From Bigelowiella natans CCMP2755 (lineage: Eukaryota > Cercozoa > Chlorarachniophyceae), in the NCBI GenBank assembly GCA_000320545.1, contig ADNK01002209.1:1-20000 (forward strand): a stretch of 20,000 nucleotides of DNA. Direction: 5' to 3'. Every line of letters begins with the position of its first letter. Within the stretch, counting starts at the first letter, position 1. This document shows, in pieces, positions 10,584 to 20,000 of the stretch. Below the pieces are notes generated by a model. It saw nothing but the letters and a program-made list of their open reading frames with translations. It had not been told where the DNA came from and did not search any database. The position numbers were made by a program, and so were the translations under genes.

Positions 10584-12068
10584 TCAATTTACTGTCCTCT
10601 CTTTCAAGAATGGATGTGTGCTTTGTATGTCCAGCCATCTAAGAATTATCGCACATTCGACTCCCCGCTCCCATGCAAACCCGAACTGATGCACTCCCGA
10701 TTCACTGTCATCCTCCACCTGTACGAGACTCCCTGCACTCCAAGACGGACGATGGAAATTTGGATACGCTAAAGTCCCCCAGCCATGAAAGAAACGCTTA
10801 ACCTTGAGAACCTTTTTGCTCTCACGGTTTCGAATTGTTTCTCCCACCGCACGTGTGAACTGCAGGAGGGGATGTACTAATGCTACGAATGTCTCATTCC
10901 CCAAAGGTACATGTATGTCGCCGGTCACTTTTTTGCCAACCACGAATATTATTTCCTTGACAGTCGCGTTTCCCATCCCATCGATAGATTGTTGTATTTC
11001 CTTCACTATTGAATTCCCACGCCCTGCAAATATTGTCTTACCTATATCGTCCCACACACGAGTACGCTCGTTTGTATTATGCAACGGAAATCTACGATAT
11101 TCAATTAGTAGAATTTCGTGACGAAATTGGCCATAATGTTCCCCGTATGTCCCAGAGTATAATCCAGGCCTTATGATAGGCATATCAGCTGTGTACACTA
11201 GCTCAGATGTGCGCGTTGGACCGTCAACCCATTGAAATCGAAGCTCCTTCCCTTGGTATTTTGATGCTGAAGAACTGCTCTTGCAGACCAACTCGAGTAC
11301 CATTTTCCGTATATCTGGGGATTCATTCCAGTTTGGATTCCAGGGAAACCATAGTGAATTAGGTAGATCGTCTACATTTTCACGGCCATCATCTCCTGTA
11401 AGATTGTCTAGTGAATCTTCCTTATGCTCCTCAGCGGTGCTAATACATGTCAGGGTCATTGTCTCAACCGGGAATGCGGGAATACGCCCGAAAACTGTGG
11501 GAAAGATGTCGTTTGCAAGGATTGGAGATATAGATGTTCTGCCTATCCTATTTTGGCGGTTCTCTTTCGATTCAAATGTGACCCGAAATTTAAGGTTTGA
11601 TCCTTCAAGTGAAGCGACACTCTTATCAACACAGCTCACATTGAATAAACGGTAGCAATCCTGTTTTTGTTTTTCTTCGTTATATCTGACTACATCACAC
11701 ACAAAATTTCCGTCAAGAATTCTCATCAAGAACAGAATTCCCCAGGGATATGCATCTAAAAGGACATAGAAGCCTTCACGTGGCACCCAATGTTGTAATG
11801 TTGCGTACAGAGATTTCCAGGAGCTCATTTTGGGCCATTGGGTTAGGTGTTGCTCGGTAACTTTCCAACTTTGAATACATAACGGTTTCCATACACCACT
11901 CGTACAATTGAAGTGCTCCTTGTATATTTTCTTCGAAAGCATTGCTAACCTCAAGACTTCACGCAGGTCATTGGTAACAAAGCTTATTATAAATGCTAAT
12001 AAATCATGCGGAAGTTTATCAAGCTTTCCGCCCTTAGGTGTCAATGTACATGATTCCTCGATCTCCAT
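10584..12068 (-). CDS. F-box protein, intronless, unknown C-terminal domain
   Basis: A single 1485-nt open frame encodes 494 residues. An in-frame stop (TAG, minus strand, plus 12081-12083) lies five codons before the ATG, which supports this start. The F-box is at about residues 16-64 (LDKLPHDLLAFIISFV, then LAMLSKKIYKEHF and a conserved-type Trp60), so the protein is probably the substrate receptor of an SCF (SKP1-cullin) ubiquitin ligase. The remaining 430 residues contain no WD, LRR or Kelch repeats that I can see. They are rich in beta-prone, aromatic segments such as REGFYVLLDAYPWGILFLM (about 96-114) and may form a substrate-binding beta fold that I cannot name. No introns, in contrast to most of its neighbours. 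It shares a divergent spacer with the stress-protein gene and is tail to tail with the LYS fusion. Confidence 0.85.
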   Translation of the reverse strand: MEIEESCTLTPKGGKLDKLPHDLLAFIISFVTNDLREVLRLAMLSKKIYKEHFNCTSGVWKPLCIQSWKVTEQHLTQWPKMSSWKSLYATLQHWVPREGFYVLLDAYPWGILFLMRILDGNFVCDVVRYNEEKQKQDCYRLFNVSCVDKSVASLEGSNLKFRVTFESKENRQNRIGRTSISPILANDIFPTVFGRIPAFPVETMTLTCISTAEEHKEDSLDNLTGDDGRENVDDLPNSLWFPWNPNWNESPDIRKMVLELVCKSSSSASKYQGKELRFQWVDGPTRTSELVYTADMPIIRPGLYSGTYGEHYGQFRHEILLIEYRRFPLHNTNERTRVWDDIGKTIFAGRGNSIVKEIQQSIDGMGNATVKEIIFVVGKKVTGDIHVPLGNETFVALVHPLLQFTRAVGETIRNRESKKVLKVKRFFHGWGTLAYPNFHRPSWSAGSLVQVEDDSESGVHQFGFAWERGVECAIILRWLDIQSTHPFLKERTVN

Positions 12069-12634
12069 GATGGCCCAAAGCTAGCTCATCCTCCTCCTCC
12101 TCCTCCTCCTCCTGTTGTTGTAGTGGAGGATACGTTCCCAGTGTGATGAGTACGAAGTTCCTAGCCAGGCTATTTAGTATATAAAAGGAACCAAATACAT
12201 CGTATCCTTAATGATGATCAACTCACTTTCTCTTCACAGAGAAGAGGAATGGATTTTACTAGTACCTTAGTTTTCTTAAGATACTCATGTGTGTTTTTCT
12301 TTCCTTATACATCCATAGCAACAACAACAACATTAGCAACATCATCAGCAACAAGAACAACTACTACAACAACACCACAACTACAACCAATAACAAACCG
12401 CCTTACGGCAATAATAACAACCGGCAACAACTGTAACTAATTTAAGTTCCTGAGACTATTTGGTAAAAAATGTGTCCCTACTATTTGATCTTAATAATGA
12501 ACTAGAAACAACAACAACAGCAACAATCATGATGATATTGTTCCTACTCGTCCTCTCCTGCTCACACATCAATCGTCAACGCCATTGCATACCTCTCCAA
12601 CGCGTTGGTACGAGTATCGCAACTCTAAAAAAAA
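12069..12634. other. Divergent spacer between F-box and USP genes
   Basis: This 566-bp head-to-head spacer carries (TCC)n at 12088-12113, a TATA-like box at 12178-12188 and interrupted CAA/ACA trinucleotide tracts at about 12316-12430 and 12508-12525. The open frames across the CAA tracts are Thr-rich low complexity and probably not genes. Confidence 0.6.
12178..12188 (+). promoter_or_regulatory. TATA-like box
   Basis: TATATAAAAGG matches the eukaryotic TATA consensus in the plus orientation. If used, transcription would start near 12210-12220, giving the USP gene a 5' leader of about 420 nt containing the trinucleotide tracts, or an upstream exon. The minus-strand F-box gene is the other neighbour, but the G-tail orientation favours the plus strand. 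Confidence 0.4.
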
Positions 12635-13210
12635 ATGGACCCTTCAAAATTTGTCATACCGACTGGTGGGGGCGAGGGGGCTTACTATTGCGTCAAGTAC
12701 ATCGCGGAACGAAAAATTAATCACAGTTCCGTGACTCTGCTGTCGATATCTGATGACTTGACCAAGTACAACAAAACATCAAGCAGACGAAAAGCTGAAG
12801 AGAGAATCCAGAGACAATTGCAATCGCAACTAAAATGTATGGAATATTGTAAAGCAAATAAGGTACCTACACGATTCTATGTGGAGAGATGGAGCAGTGA
12901 CTAACCTAACCATCATTCAGTTATCGTGCAAAGTTGATTCAGTGACGTCGTATATTCCATCCGACGGCAAGACATCATCGGAACGCGTTGCCTCAGAGGT
13001 TTGTGAATATGCAACCAAAAACAACATCGGTAACATAATGTCTGGCTCAAGAAACTTGACAGGACTAAAGAGGTAAAAGTACCTAAGTTCAAGCGTCAAG
13101 GATCAAACATTCATTATTGTATGTTCAGATGGGTTGTCGGCTCCATAGGAATGATCCTACATCGGGACTGTGATAAATGCACCTTTATTCAAGTACGAAA
13201 TCCAAAATAG
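12635..13210 (+). CDS. Universal stress protein (USP/UspA fold), three exons
   Basis: Exons 12635-12862, 12921-13072 and 13129-13210 join in phase to 153 residues, the usual USP length. An in-frame TAA nine bases upstream supports the start. USP features: first beta strand KFVIP near the N-terminus, central SERVASEVCEYATKNNIGNI (95-114), then GSRNLTGLKR (118-127) and the last strand FIQVRNPK at the C-terminus. The nucleotide-binding signature G-x2-G-x9-G-S is present as G118-SR-N121-x9-G131-S132, so its second Gly is Asn. The early Asp of the usual VDGSE motif is absent (PTGGGE instead). ATP binding may therefore be altered; the fold call does not depend on it. The introns are short (58 and 56 nt), with CTAAC branch-like sites in the first. 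The cellular role in this organism is unknown. Confidence 0.88.
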
Positions 13211-14279
13211 CTTTCAAGGCAAGATCGTGATGCCTCAGGAAGGTTGTCAGAGACACTTCTTAGGTGCTCTAGGCTACGTGTTAATTGCATTCAACGCTCG
13301 ACAAGTAAATCGCTGCACAGGCACATAACCGCTGAACATGCACATAACCGCTGAACATGCACACAAGGTACGTGCTTATATCATGGATTTGTTATAGAAT
13401 GTATGCACACATGTATTGTGCACACATATATACGTGTCTAGATGTGCACATGCTGTCGTGCACAGTTATTACTTGATTAGTGTGCGACGTTCTGTCGCCA
13501 TATATTTGTCATCCAGCCTATGACAGTATGATGGCTGCATATAAACACATGCAGCAAATGTAGCACACGATTTGTAAGTGATATTCAGCAAAATGATGCT
13601 CATGTACATGTGTACTAGTAGTGTACGTTATTGCTGCATACTCTAGCACTGGCGCCGCGCGGCGGCGCTATATGCTACGTACTCTCTAGCTAGAGGCTAG
13701 CAGACATGCATCACGACCGTTTAATATCTGTCTAGAATGTCTCACAAGCACATTGGGTAGTCCCAGCAATGGGCTACGCTTTTAGTTACTTAATCGAATT
13801 TAATTATTTGCGGCGCTCATCGCTAGCTCATATATGGCGGCGCGTGCACGCGCGCGCGGCACATGCATGGGTGAATGCATTACTGCTAGATTGTACCCGA
13901 GGTGTACTAGTTAGCTAGCTTATGCGTACGCATGTGAATGCATCACATTGTCATGTTGCAAAATGGTGGTATGCAAGCAACATCTATGCCAAATATGATA
14001 AGCTTATGCGTTGGCAAGTCATTAAGTCTAGCTCGCTAGGTCAGTCGCATACGCATGCATTCAGAAGATTCTTGTACAGAAAGTATATTTCAATAGGATA
14101 ATAATAGGTGCAGCCTCTACTCTGTACTAGTGTAGTCGATGACTGCGATTGGATACGATACAACTAAGATGTGCAATTTGAAGCCATTCATGCAGCAGAT
14201 GACAATGTAATAGCACTGCGATAGCAGGTTGACCAGAGAAGCTCGCCATTTATCATTTCGATGCTGCAGTTGAGCAAAA
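13211..14279. other. Convergent (tail-to-tail) spacer 2, palindrome-rich
   Basis: This is 1069 bp between the stops of USP (+) and PEX10 (-). It resembles the other two convergent spacers in being rich in CTAG (about 13 by hand), GCTAGC, GCATGC, TGCACA and GTACGT-like palindromes, with a CpG-rich patch at about 13650-13670 and another at 13835-13860. A 19-bp tandem duplication sits at 13321-13364. No coding or RNA gene is supported. Confidence 0.6.
13321..13364. repeat. Short tandem repeat, 19-bp unit
   Basis: GCACATAACCGCTGAACAT occurs twice in tandem, followed by the first bases of a third copy. It is a local duplication inside convergent spacer 2. Confidence 0.9.
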
Positions 14280-14586
14280 TCATCCGACAACCTCGTCATC
14301 TATGTCCTCTTCGTCCTCACCTTCCTTTGAGGGTTTATAATGTTCTAATCGTACAAGCGTTTGCCTACTTATCGGCTGTCGGCAAAGTGGACATTCGGCT
14401 TTCCGATCACAGCACGATAAAATACACCTGAAAGATGGTATACAACTAAAAGTTAGTAAGAGGGGATCATGCGCGCGCGCGCATACACACACACACACGC
14501 ACACACACACACACACACACAAATATTATTGTAAAATCATGCATATATGTATCAGTAAAATGTTTCACACACACACACACACACAA

Positions 14587-14631
<45 letters not shown>

Positions 14632-15848
14632 CCACATCAAAATATATTCACGTTTCATCGTGTATTGTTGAAAAATTGTCAATACTCCTCATAACTACAC
14701 CGACCCCCAACAGAATAGGTGCCCACACTCGGTAGCTGTCGTATTGCGTCTGCGCCCAAAGCAGAATACGCATTTAGGCTCATCCTTTTCATCGAAGTCG
14801 CTTTCATCGTCTTCATCCTTTGTACCATCAGCTTTTCCAAGTATTGTGGTCGTTTCTGTCCCCATTTCTGTCCCCGTATTAACTGCAGTATTTGATGATG
14901 ACGACGATTGCGACGTTCGCAGTAGGGTGCGCAGTCTTTCTGTGGTGAAGAGTAGCAGTGAGCCTGTCAGTTGAATCCCGAGGAGAAATCCAAGCACCTG
15001 TGTTACATTTATGATTATGATTGTGCTATTACTGACCCCGAATAGCAGGAGGAGGAGGAGGAGACGGATGCAATAGTACTACATACAACCTGATAACCCA
15101 CTTGACCCCGTTGATTGCGCTGAAGGTATAGATACTGCACACCACAGAGCATCTTGGACACTTCCAGGTAGCGCCCGAAGAGGTAGAAGAGGGCTGTGTG
15201 GAGGTCGCGAATAGAGTCGAGGTACGGATACACAGTCCGAAGTGAGGAAACGAACCAAGTGTATAGTACCGTCCGTAGGCCTCGCCGCCGTCTAACAGGA
15301 CTATCATACTGATGACCCTCGCCGTCTTCTTCCTCATCAGCAGGCAACATACGAATTTCCGAAGAGATACGGCGAAACATGTAAGGGGTTAAGCATTGGA
15401 GGGCGACAAGACACAGCCGACGCATGCTGGAAGGTGGTCTTCTACTTCCATCAATCTGAACGGGACAATGGCAAAAATAAGAAGGATTCACTTGGGTGGT
15501 TGTACTATTGATGATGATGGCCAATTTCCTGCAACCTGCATAATGTCGCAGTATTCTTCTCCCAATGTTTGCTTCCCAAGGAGTGTGGTAAGTCCAAAGT
15601 AACAACAATAGGCAACCATACGTACTTCGTCCTAAAATGGTTCATAAGACATTAAGATTTGTCAATTACATGCGGATGCTTGTGCTGGTACGTACCTCAA
15701 CCCTCGCGGCGTGCCTACCAAGGATATCTGCGCTAAGTTTATCCAATCTTTGATGCAAATAAGACAAATAATATTGGTCTTTTTGCAAAGAACGGAGGAT
15801 GTGAGCCTGGGGAGCTTGCTCAAAACCTGTGTAAGAAGGGGTGCTCAT
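14280..15848 (-). CDS. PEX10: Peroxisome biogenesis factor 10 (RING peroxin)
   Basis: Exons (minus): 15848-15696, 15631-15536, 15455-15090, 14997-14705, 14427-14280; 351 residues joined in phase. PEX10 sits in the peroxisomal membrane with PEX2 and PEX12 as the ubiquitin ligase that recycles the import receptor PEX5. The PEX2/10/12 domain shows FGLTTLLGKQTLGEEYCDI (63-81), the family hallmark. It continues through DLHTALFYLFGRYLEVSKM to a hydrophobic stretch at 206-215. A Ser/Thr-rich then acidic linker (about 236-279) precedes an intact C3HC4 RING: C281, C284, C296, H298, C301, C304, C315, C318. The RING is interrupted by intron 4 between W302 and C304. The C-terminal tail is acidic. An in-frame stop just upstream supports the ATG at 15848. 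Intron 4 (277 nt) is filled with CA- and GA-type microsatellites; the other introns are 64-92 nt. Length fits human and yeast PEX10 (about 330). Confidence 0.95.
14480..14629. repeat. Compound CA/GA microsatellites in PEX10 intron 4
   Basis: CA-rich runs (about 14484-14520 and 14566-14592) and a GA run (about 14593-14629) are separated by about 45 bp of unique sequence. On the PEX10 sense strand they read as GT and CT tracts upstream of the acceptor of the final RING exon. Confidence 0.9.
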
Positions 15849-16234
15849 AACTCAGTTACTGAAGGATTCTCAGTTTAGAGTTATACCATTCATCTCACCA
15901 GTATTCATTGGGATTTGAGCATGGAGACCAGGTTGGTGATGAGCTGGGGTTTCTTGGTTCCGCGGAGCGGTAGATTGCGGGTCTTGCTGCATGGAGAGGT
16001 TTCCTCGAATTTCCTGAAGCCACCCGTTTGTAATTACTTTAACATTGTTATATCTTCTTCATTTGTAGGGCTCCTGAGCAAGCTGTGTTTTTTTAATTTG
16101 TTGTTTCTCCTCCTTGGTCTTCCCTTCCCTGCTGTGACGTGTCGTGTCGTAGATGCCTGTTCCTTTGTTTCTCCCCCCTCTTACGTGTCTGCTAGTTGGG
16201 ACTATGACCCTGTTTCTCCTTCCTCCTCCTCCTC

Positions 16235-16368
<134 letters not shown>

Positions 16369-16524
16369 AGCTGCTGCTGCTGTTGTTGTTACTAAGTCTA
16401 GAAATCCATGCAAATTGTTGCTTAAATTTCATGGGATTTCTGAGTTTCGCAATGTCCATTGTTATGATGAGACAACAAGATCCAGTGTGAAAATAATAAT
16501 ACTCGTAGTTCGCTTAGTAATAAT

Positions 16525-16874
16525 CGGTCAACAAACACAGCAGCAGCTGGGAACTCAAGTAATCATCATCATCTAATAATCGGTTAATATTATTAATAAT
16601 AACAATAATATTCGGTCAACAAACACAGCAGCAGCTGGGAACTCAAATAATCATCATCATCTAATAATCGGTTAATATTATTAATAATAACAATAATATT
16701 CGGTCAACAAACACAGCAGCAGCTGGGAACTCAAATAATCATCATCATCTAATAATCGGTTAATATTATTAATAATAACAATAATATTCGGTCAACAAAC
16801 ACAGCAGCAGCTGGGAACTCAAATAATCATCATCATCATCATCATCATAATAATAATAATCGGTCAACAAACAC
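16525..16874. repeat. 88-bp minisatellite, about four copies
   Basis: Units start with CGGTCAAC at 16525, 16613, 16701 and 16789, with a final short copy at 16861. The first three are exactly 88 bp and differ by a single A/G substitution. The fourth is interrupted by an expanded ATC/AAT tract. Each unit contains GCAGCAGCTGGGAACTCAA, a short ATC run and an inverted repeat (AATATTATT and AATAATATT) able to form a hairpin. Confidence 0.95.
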
Positions 16875-17017
16875 ACTCCTCCTCCTCCTCCCTGTACTCC
16901 TCAATTCAACAGCACCCTACCACAACATCGCATCGTTGCATCGGTGCACGACCTGTTTTTTAAAGGACGAAGACACGGTGGCCGTTGCTACATGCTTTGG
17001 CCATTCTGATGATAATC

Positions 17018-18280
17018 ATGGCTTCTTCTTCTTCCCGGGTAGCTTCGAGTTGAATCATGTCCCATGTGCAACACACACAACCAGATTACATGGAGTATCT
17101 ATCAACCGATCCATCGTCGTTCCTACCTATCCTACATCTATCTACCTTCTATGATTTGAATCCGTTTTATGTAATTCAGGCATTCATTGCTCTCGGGTGT
17201 ACATTATGCATCCTGCTTTTCTCCTTCAACGCCCGACACAACAATTTTTTCTCACATAATCTCGCTAGATCCTTGCGTCAGCAGGGTAGGCAACAACAGA
17301 GACCCCTCCTTTGCACAAGCAAGTATAAGTATAAATACACTAGCCGAGACACGGAAAGAGGTTTTCTACGACGGCGCTGCATGCAAGAAGAGCAGAAAAT
17401 ATGGGGCCAATCTGCTGAACTAAGTATGTCCCCGGAAGATATCCGCAAGCACCTATGGGAATCAACTGATCTTTGGAACACAAGCATACACGCTGTGATG
17501 AAGTGCGGTGAGGGACCTGCGCAATTTAGGCTGGTTTATATGCCAATGCGTAATCGAATTGAGGTTGCAAGACTCATGCTTGAAGATTCTCACTGTCCAT
17601 ATGAGCTTGAGCTGGTGGGGTTTCGAAAATGGAACGACCTTAAACTGAAAATGCTATTGGGTAAGGTCCCTGTGCTTCGGAATTTCGACGGGCGTGGGAA
17701 TGATCTGTCTAATGAGATCGCGATAACACAGTTTTTAGCAACGAAACTCGGCCTCACAGGCAATTCCGACGAAGAAGCCGCTGTAGCTAACATGCTGTAT
17801 ACACAGTTCTTTTGCACCCTGCGGAACAATGGACTCAGTCATGATGGAGACCATTACTCAGTCACAAGCCTAGTAGCGGCAAAAATCAACGAAGTTGACC
17901 TTTCATTACGACGAAGGTACCAAGAAATGCACCGAGTGAACGACTGGACACGACCAGAACGAAGTCTTGCCGCTCTGGGCGTGTTTGAGGAGCAACTTGT
18001 CAAAACTGGAACTGGATTTCTAGTAGGAAATACAATTACTTACGTGGATCTTGCCCTGTTCAATATTTTGTTTGAGCTTGCTGAGCCAGAAAATGTGCCA
18101 GATTTTTCCACAAGGTGGAATTTTCCAGCTTTAGGCAATTTTCTAAAGAGGTTGGAACAACGACCAGGAATTCATTCCTATGTTCGATCTGCTCGAAGGA
18201 TTCCTAGGTACGAACGTCCAGGATACGTCTACTGTGAAGGTAAGCATTGTTCTCGTCAACTAGAAGACAGCAGTCGGTGA
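17018..18280 (+). CDS. Glutathione S-transferase-like protein with N-terminal signal/transit extension
   Basis: The preferred model has exon 17018-17038 and exon 17180-18280, 373 residues. A continuous alternative frame starts at 17057 (407 residues). The spliced start gives MASSSSR joined to a hydrophobic core AFIALGCTLCILLFSF, a textbook signal peptide; a basic Ser/Arg-rich stretch to about residue 75 follows. The GST N-domain (about 123-197) has LVYMPMRNRIEVARLML with the likely catalytic Tyr127, KVPVL with the cis-Pro171 that contacts glutathione, and NEIAI with the usual acidic residue in a helix start. The GST C-domain (about 205-345) has the folding motif TYVDLALF (Thr294, Asp297). It probably conjugates or isomerises substrates with glutathione; sigma-like by its Tyr, but class and substrate are not settled. 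A good donor-like GTAAGC at 18240 near the end is not needed for the model. Convergent with the gene at the right edge. Confidence 0.82.
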
Positions 18281-19307
18281 CTGTGTACAATGTATTAATG
18301 GAGACGACTGTGTTAATAACACTAAGATAGCTAATAAGTTCGTACATGAATTTACTAGTGCGTGATGAGGCCGGCACGAGAGAGAAGACAGAGCATTAGA
18401 AAAGATGGTCAGATTCTGCGTAATGAGCACGCAAAATTAAACTCTGAAGGGTTTGCCTCATCATAGAATCTATCATGCTATGATACATTTGAATGCGGGC
18501 GTTCAACTTTGAGAAAAACTCACAATGATACACACGTACAGCATACACGCTACGCATACTAACAATCTAGCAATGATGACTGCGCACAAACCATCTAGCC
18601 ATATGTCGTTTGTGGACTAATTTGTGCTAGCAGACTACAGATGTACGCATTTCACATGCGATGCTAGCATAGCATCTAGCTGGCGTCGACATGTCCAATG
18701 ATTTGAAGATTTGAAGTGCGTTCTATGGAAATCAACACTGTTCTGTATGCAGAATAAACCAGACACAGCATCGACCATCTAGCCATACCAGCCAGCCACA
18801 TGCGCAATGATTACAATGCGTGGACGTTAGAAGAAGCAAATTTTGATGACTGCGGAGTGCTGAGCCTTGCCATATTAGCATGCGAACAATTAAAGTGTAC
18901 GCGACATCTCATGCTAGTTGCCACAGGCGTCGCGCACCGAAGAACAACACGCTGGCCTTGCGTGCGTGTCCCGCCAGCGACGCATGCATCACTAGAGTAC
19001 ATGCAACAAACAGATTGTTCACGAAGATCTTTGTCGAACAAACTATGGATGATTTTGGTCAGCTGTGCAAGTTAAGTGTTCTTGTGTTTCCACAGCGTGC
19101 TGTAAAATCCACGTGCATGGCGTGCGTGGTAAGAAATGTTGATCATAATAAATATTTGCGCTTTTGCGAACACACTAGCTAGCTAGACATAATGTGCTAT
19201 GGTAGTTAGTCTAATTGTGTTGTTACAAGAATTACATGGTTGTAAATGCAATACACTTAGCATTTGTATGTCTACATAATATCATCATTGCATGTGGATC
19301 ATTATGA
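18281..19307. other. Convergent (tail-to-tail) spacer 3, palindrome-rich
   Basis: This is 1027 bp between the GST stop (+) and the stop of the right-edge gene (-). It has about 13 CTAG by hand count, GCTAGC/TAGCTAGC clusters (18660-18690, 19174-19188) and GCATGC/ATGCAT words like spacers 1 and 2. CCATCTAGCCATA occurs twice (18592 and 18775). Overlapping short frames at 18800-19182 show no family motif and are not called. Confidence 0.6.
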
Positions 19308-19855
19308 TTAAGTGAGATTCTGGATGATAAACTGAAGACTGGAAAGATTTTTCTGCTGCTCTTGTTCCAATAAAGCTATGAGATTCTCAGCTTCAGAGCG
19401 CGATCGCAGCAGCTGAGTTTTCATCCTGATGAACAAAGATAACATTATCAATTAGAAAAATAGAAAAGAAAAGTTATTCGCTGATGCAACTGCTTCCTAC
19501 TACTGTACACTAGAGCCTATTTTCTTTTTTGGCATTCTCCTTTCTGTTCTTTCATCGATTTAAAATGTTTCTCGAAAATAGGATGCCGACCTTACAGCAC
19601 GCTCGCGCCATTGGTTTTCACTAAGTGTCGTAATAACGAGATGATTTAATAAGCACGATTGTATGAGAACAACAGCTATATGAATATACGTCCTATCGAT
19701 TTGAACTTTCGGAATTTCGGTGTCTAAATAAATTCTTGTCTAGCCAAATTCTTGCGTTGAATTTGCCATGATAACGAAGAATTTGTGTTATGGTTAATGT
19801 CGATGCTAAGGCCGCATCTTTTACGATAATCGATGAAAATAACATCACCATCTTC
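19308..19855 (-). CDS. 3' end of an unrecognised gene (coiled-coil C-terminus), partial
   Basis: Three exons on the minus strand join in phase: 19855-19825 (start uncertain), 19723-19591 and 19425-19308, ending at TAA. They encode about 91 residues: an acidic start (EDGDVIFIDY), a hydrophobic segment (YIHIAVVLIQSCLLNHLVI), then a charged helix (ENQWRERAVRM across the last splice junction) and an amphipathic Glu/Gln/Leu-rich C-terminus (AENLIALLEQEQQKN) likely to form a coiled coil. The join AG|G restoring Arg in the middle of that helix is the main evidence that this is a real gene. The first donor is C|GTAAAA, which is weaker. I do not recognise the family; no catalytic motif is visible. The 5' part lies past the right edge, and one further exon could sit at 19917-20000. 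Confidence 0.5.
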
Positions 19856-20000
19856 CTACTATTACTACTACTACTACTACTACAACTACCACAAGTACGA
19901 TGTTCAAAATGATAGATACAAGCGGAGTTGATAAATATGACCGAAGACCCTGCTTCTCTCCTCTTTTTACATGCGCACTACTCGCAGTACACAAGAAGCA
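19856..20000. other. Right edge: (TAC)n-bearing intron of the partial minus-strand gene
   Basis: Contains a TAC run at about 19859-19885 (GTA on the minus strand) directly before the proposed acceptor at 19856. The minus frame upstream is open to the edge in one phase that would join exon A, but there is no motif to confirm an exon. Confidence 0.35.

Noticed and set aside
15015-15608. A 197-residue continuous frame through PEX10 introns 2 and 3
   Set aside because: It reads exon 2 in the wrong frame and loses the LGEEYCDI hallmark, which the spliced model restores.
16525-16874. 88-bp array considered as a CRISPR-like array
   Set aside because: Units are tandem and fully homogeneous with no unique spacers, and the genome is eukaryotic.
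17057-17179. Start of the GST at 17057 giving 407 residues
   Set aside because: Possible, but the first 41 residues look unstructured, and the spliced start at 17018 gives a proper signal peptide with in-phase GT-AG borders. Kept as the alternative.
18800-19182. Three overlapping open frames in convergent spacer 3
   Set aside because: No domain, no splice-consistent extension, and the same spacer composition as the other two convergent regions.

Overview
The window is nuclear DNA from a eukaryote whose genes carry many introns. Reassembling exons by hand gives seven protein genes that strictly alternate in strand: malic enzyme (-, runs off the left edge), a LYS9-LYS1 saccharopine dehydrogenase fusion (+), an F-box protein (-), a universal stress protein (+), the peroxin PEX10 (-), a glutathione S-transferase-like protein (+) and the 3' end of an unrecognised gene (-, runs off the right edge). 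Moderate GC, dense microsatellites, short introns and this gene set suggest a protist or alga. A stramenopile-type organism is my guess, not something the sequence proves. I see no rRNA, tRNA, CRISPR array or recognisable transposon.

Left third (1-5131): about 4.4 kb that looks like gene-free simple repeat is the 5' half of a mitochondrial malic enzyme gene. It is split into 16 visible exons, 13 of them 51 nt or shorter, separated by introns that often contain SSRs. A 762-bp divergent spacer then leads to the lysine gene.

Centre (5132-13210): an 11-exon gene encodes an 851-residue protein with a saccharopine dehydrogenase (glutamate-forming, LYS9 type) module followed by a saccharopine dehydrogenase (lysine-forming, LYS1 type) module. 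This order is the reverse of animal and plant LKR/SDH. All ten introns lie in the first 43% of the CDS. An intronless F-box gene and a three-exon USP gene follow, head to head around a trinucleotide-rich spacer with a strong TATA-like box.

Right third (13211-20000): a five-exon PEX10 with an intact C3HC4 RING; a divergent spacer holding (GTT)44 and an 88-bp tandem array; a GST-like gene whose likely spliced start gives a signal peptide; and the last exons of a coiled-coil protein.

The genes are ordinary metabolic, peroxisomal and stress genes with no sign of a shared pathway. The unusual features are architectural: microexons, 5' splice sites favouring T rather than G at +5, and three tail-to-tail spacers sharing a CTAG/GCATGC-rich palindromic composition, whereas the head-to-head spacers lack it. 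All gene models are hand-built from splice-site and family-motif continuity and have no transcript support.
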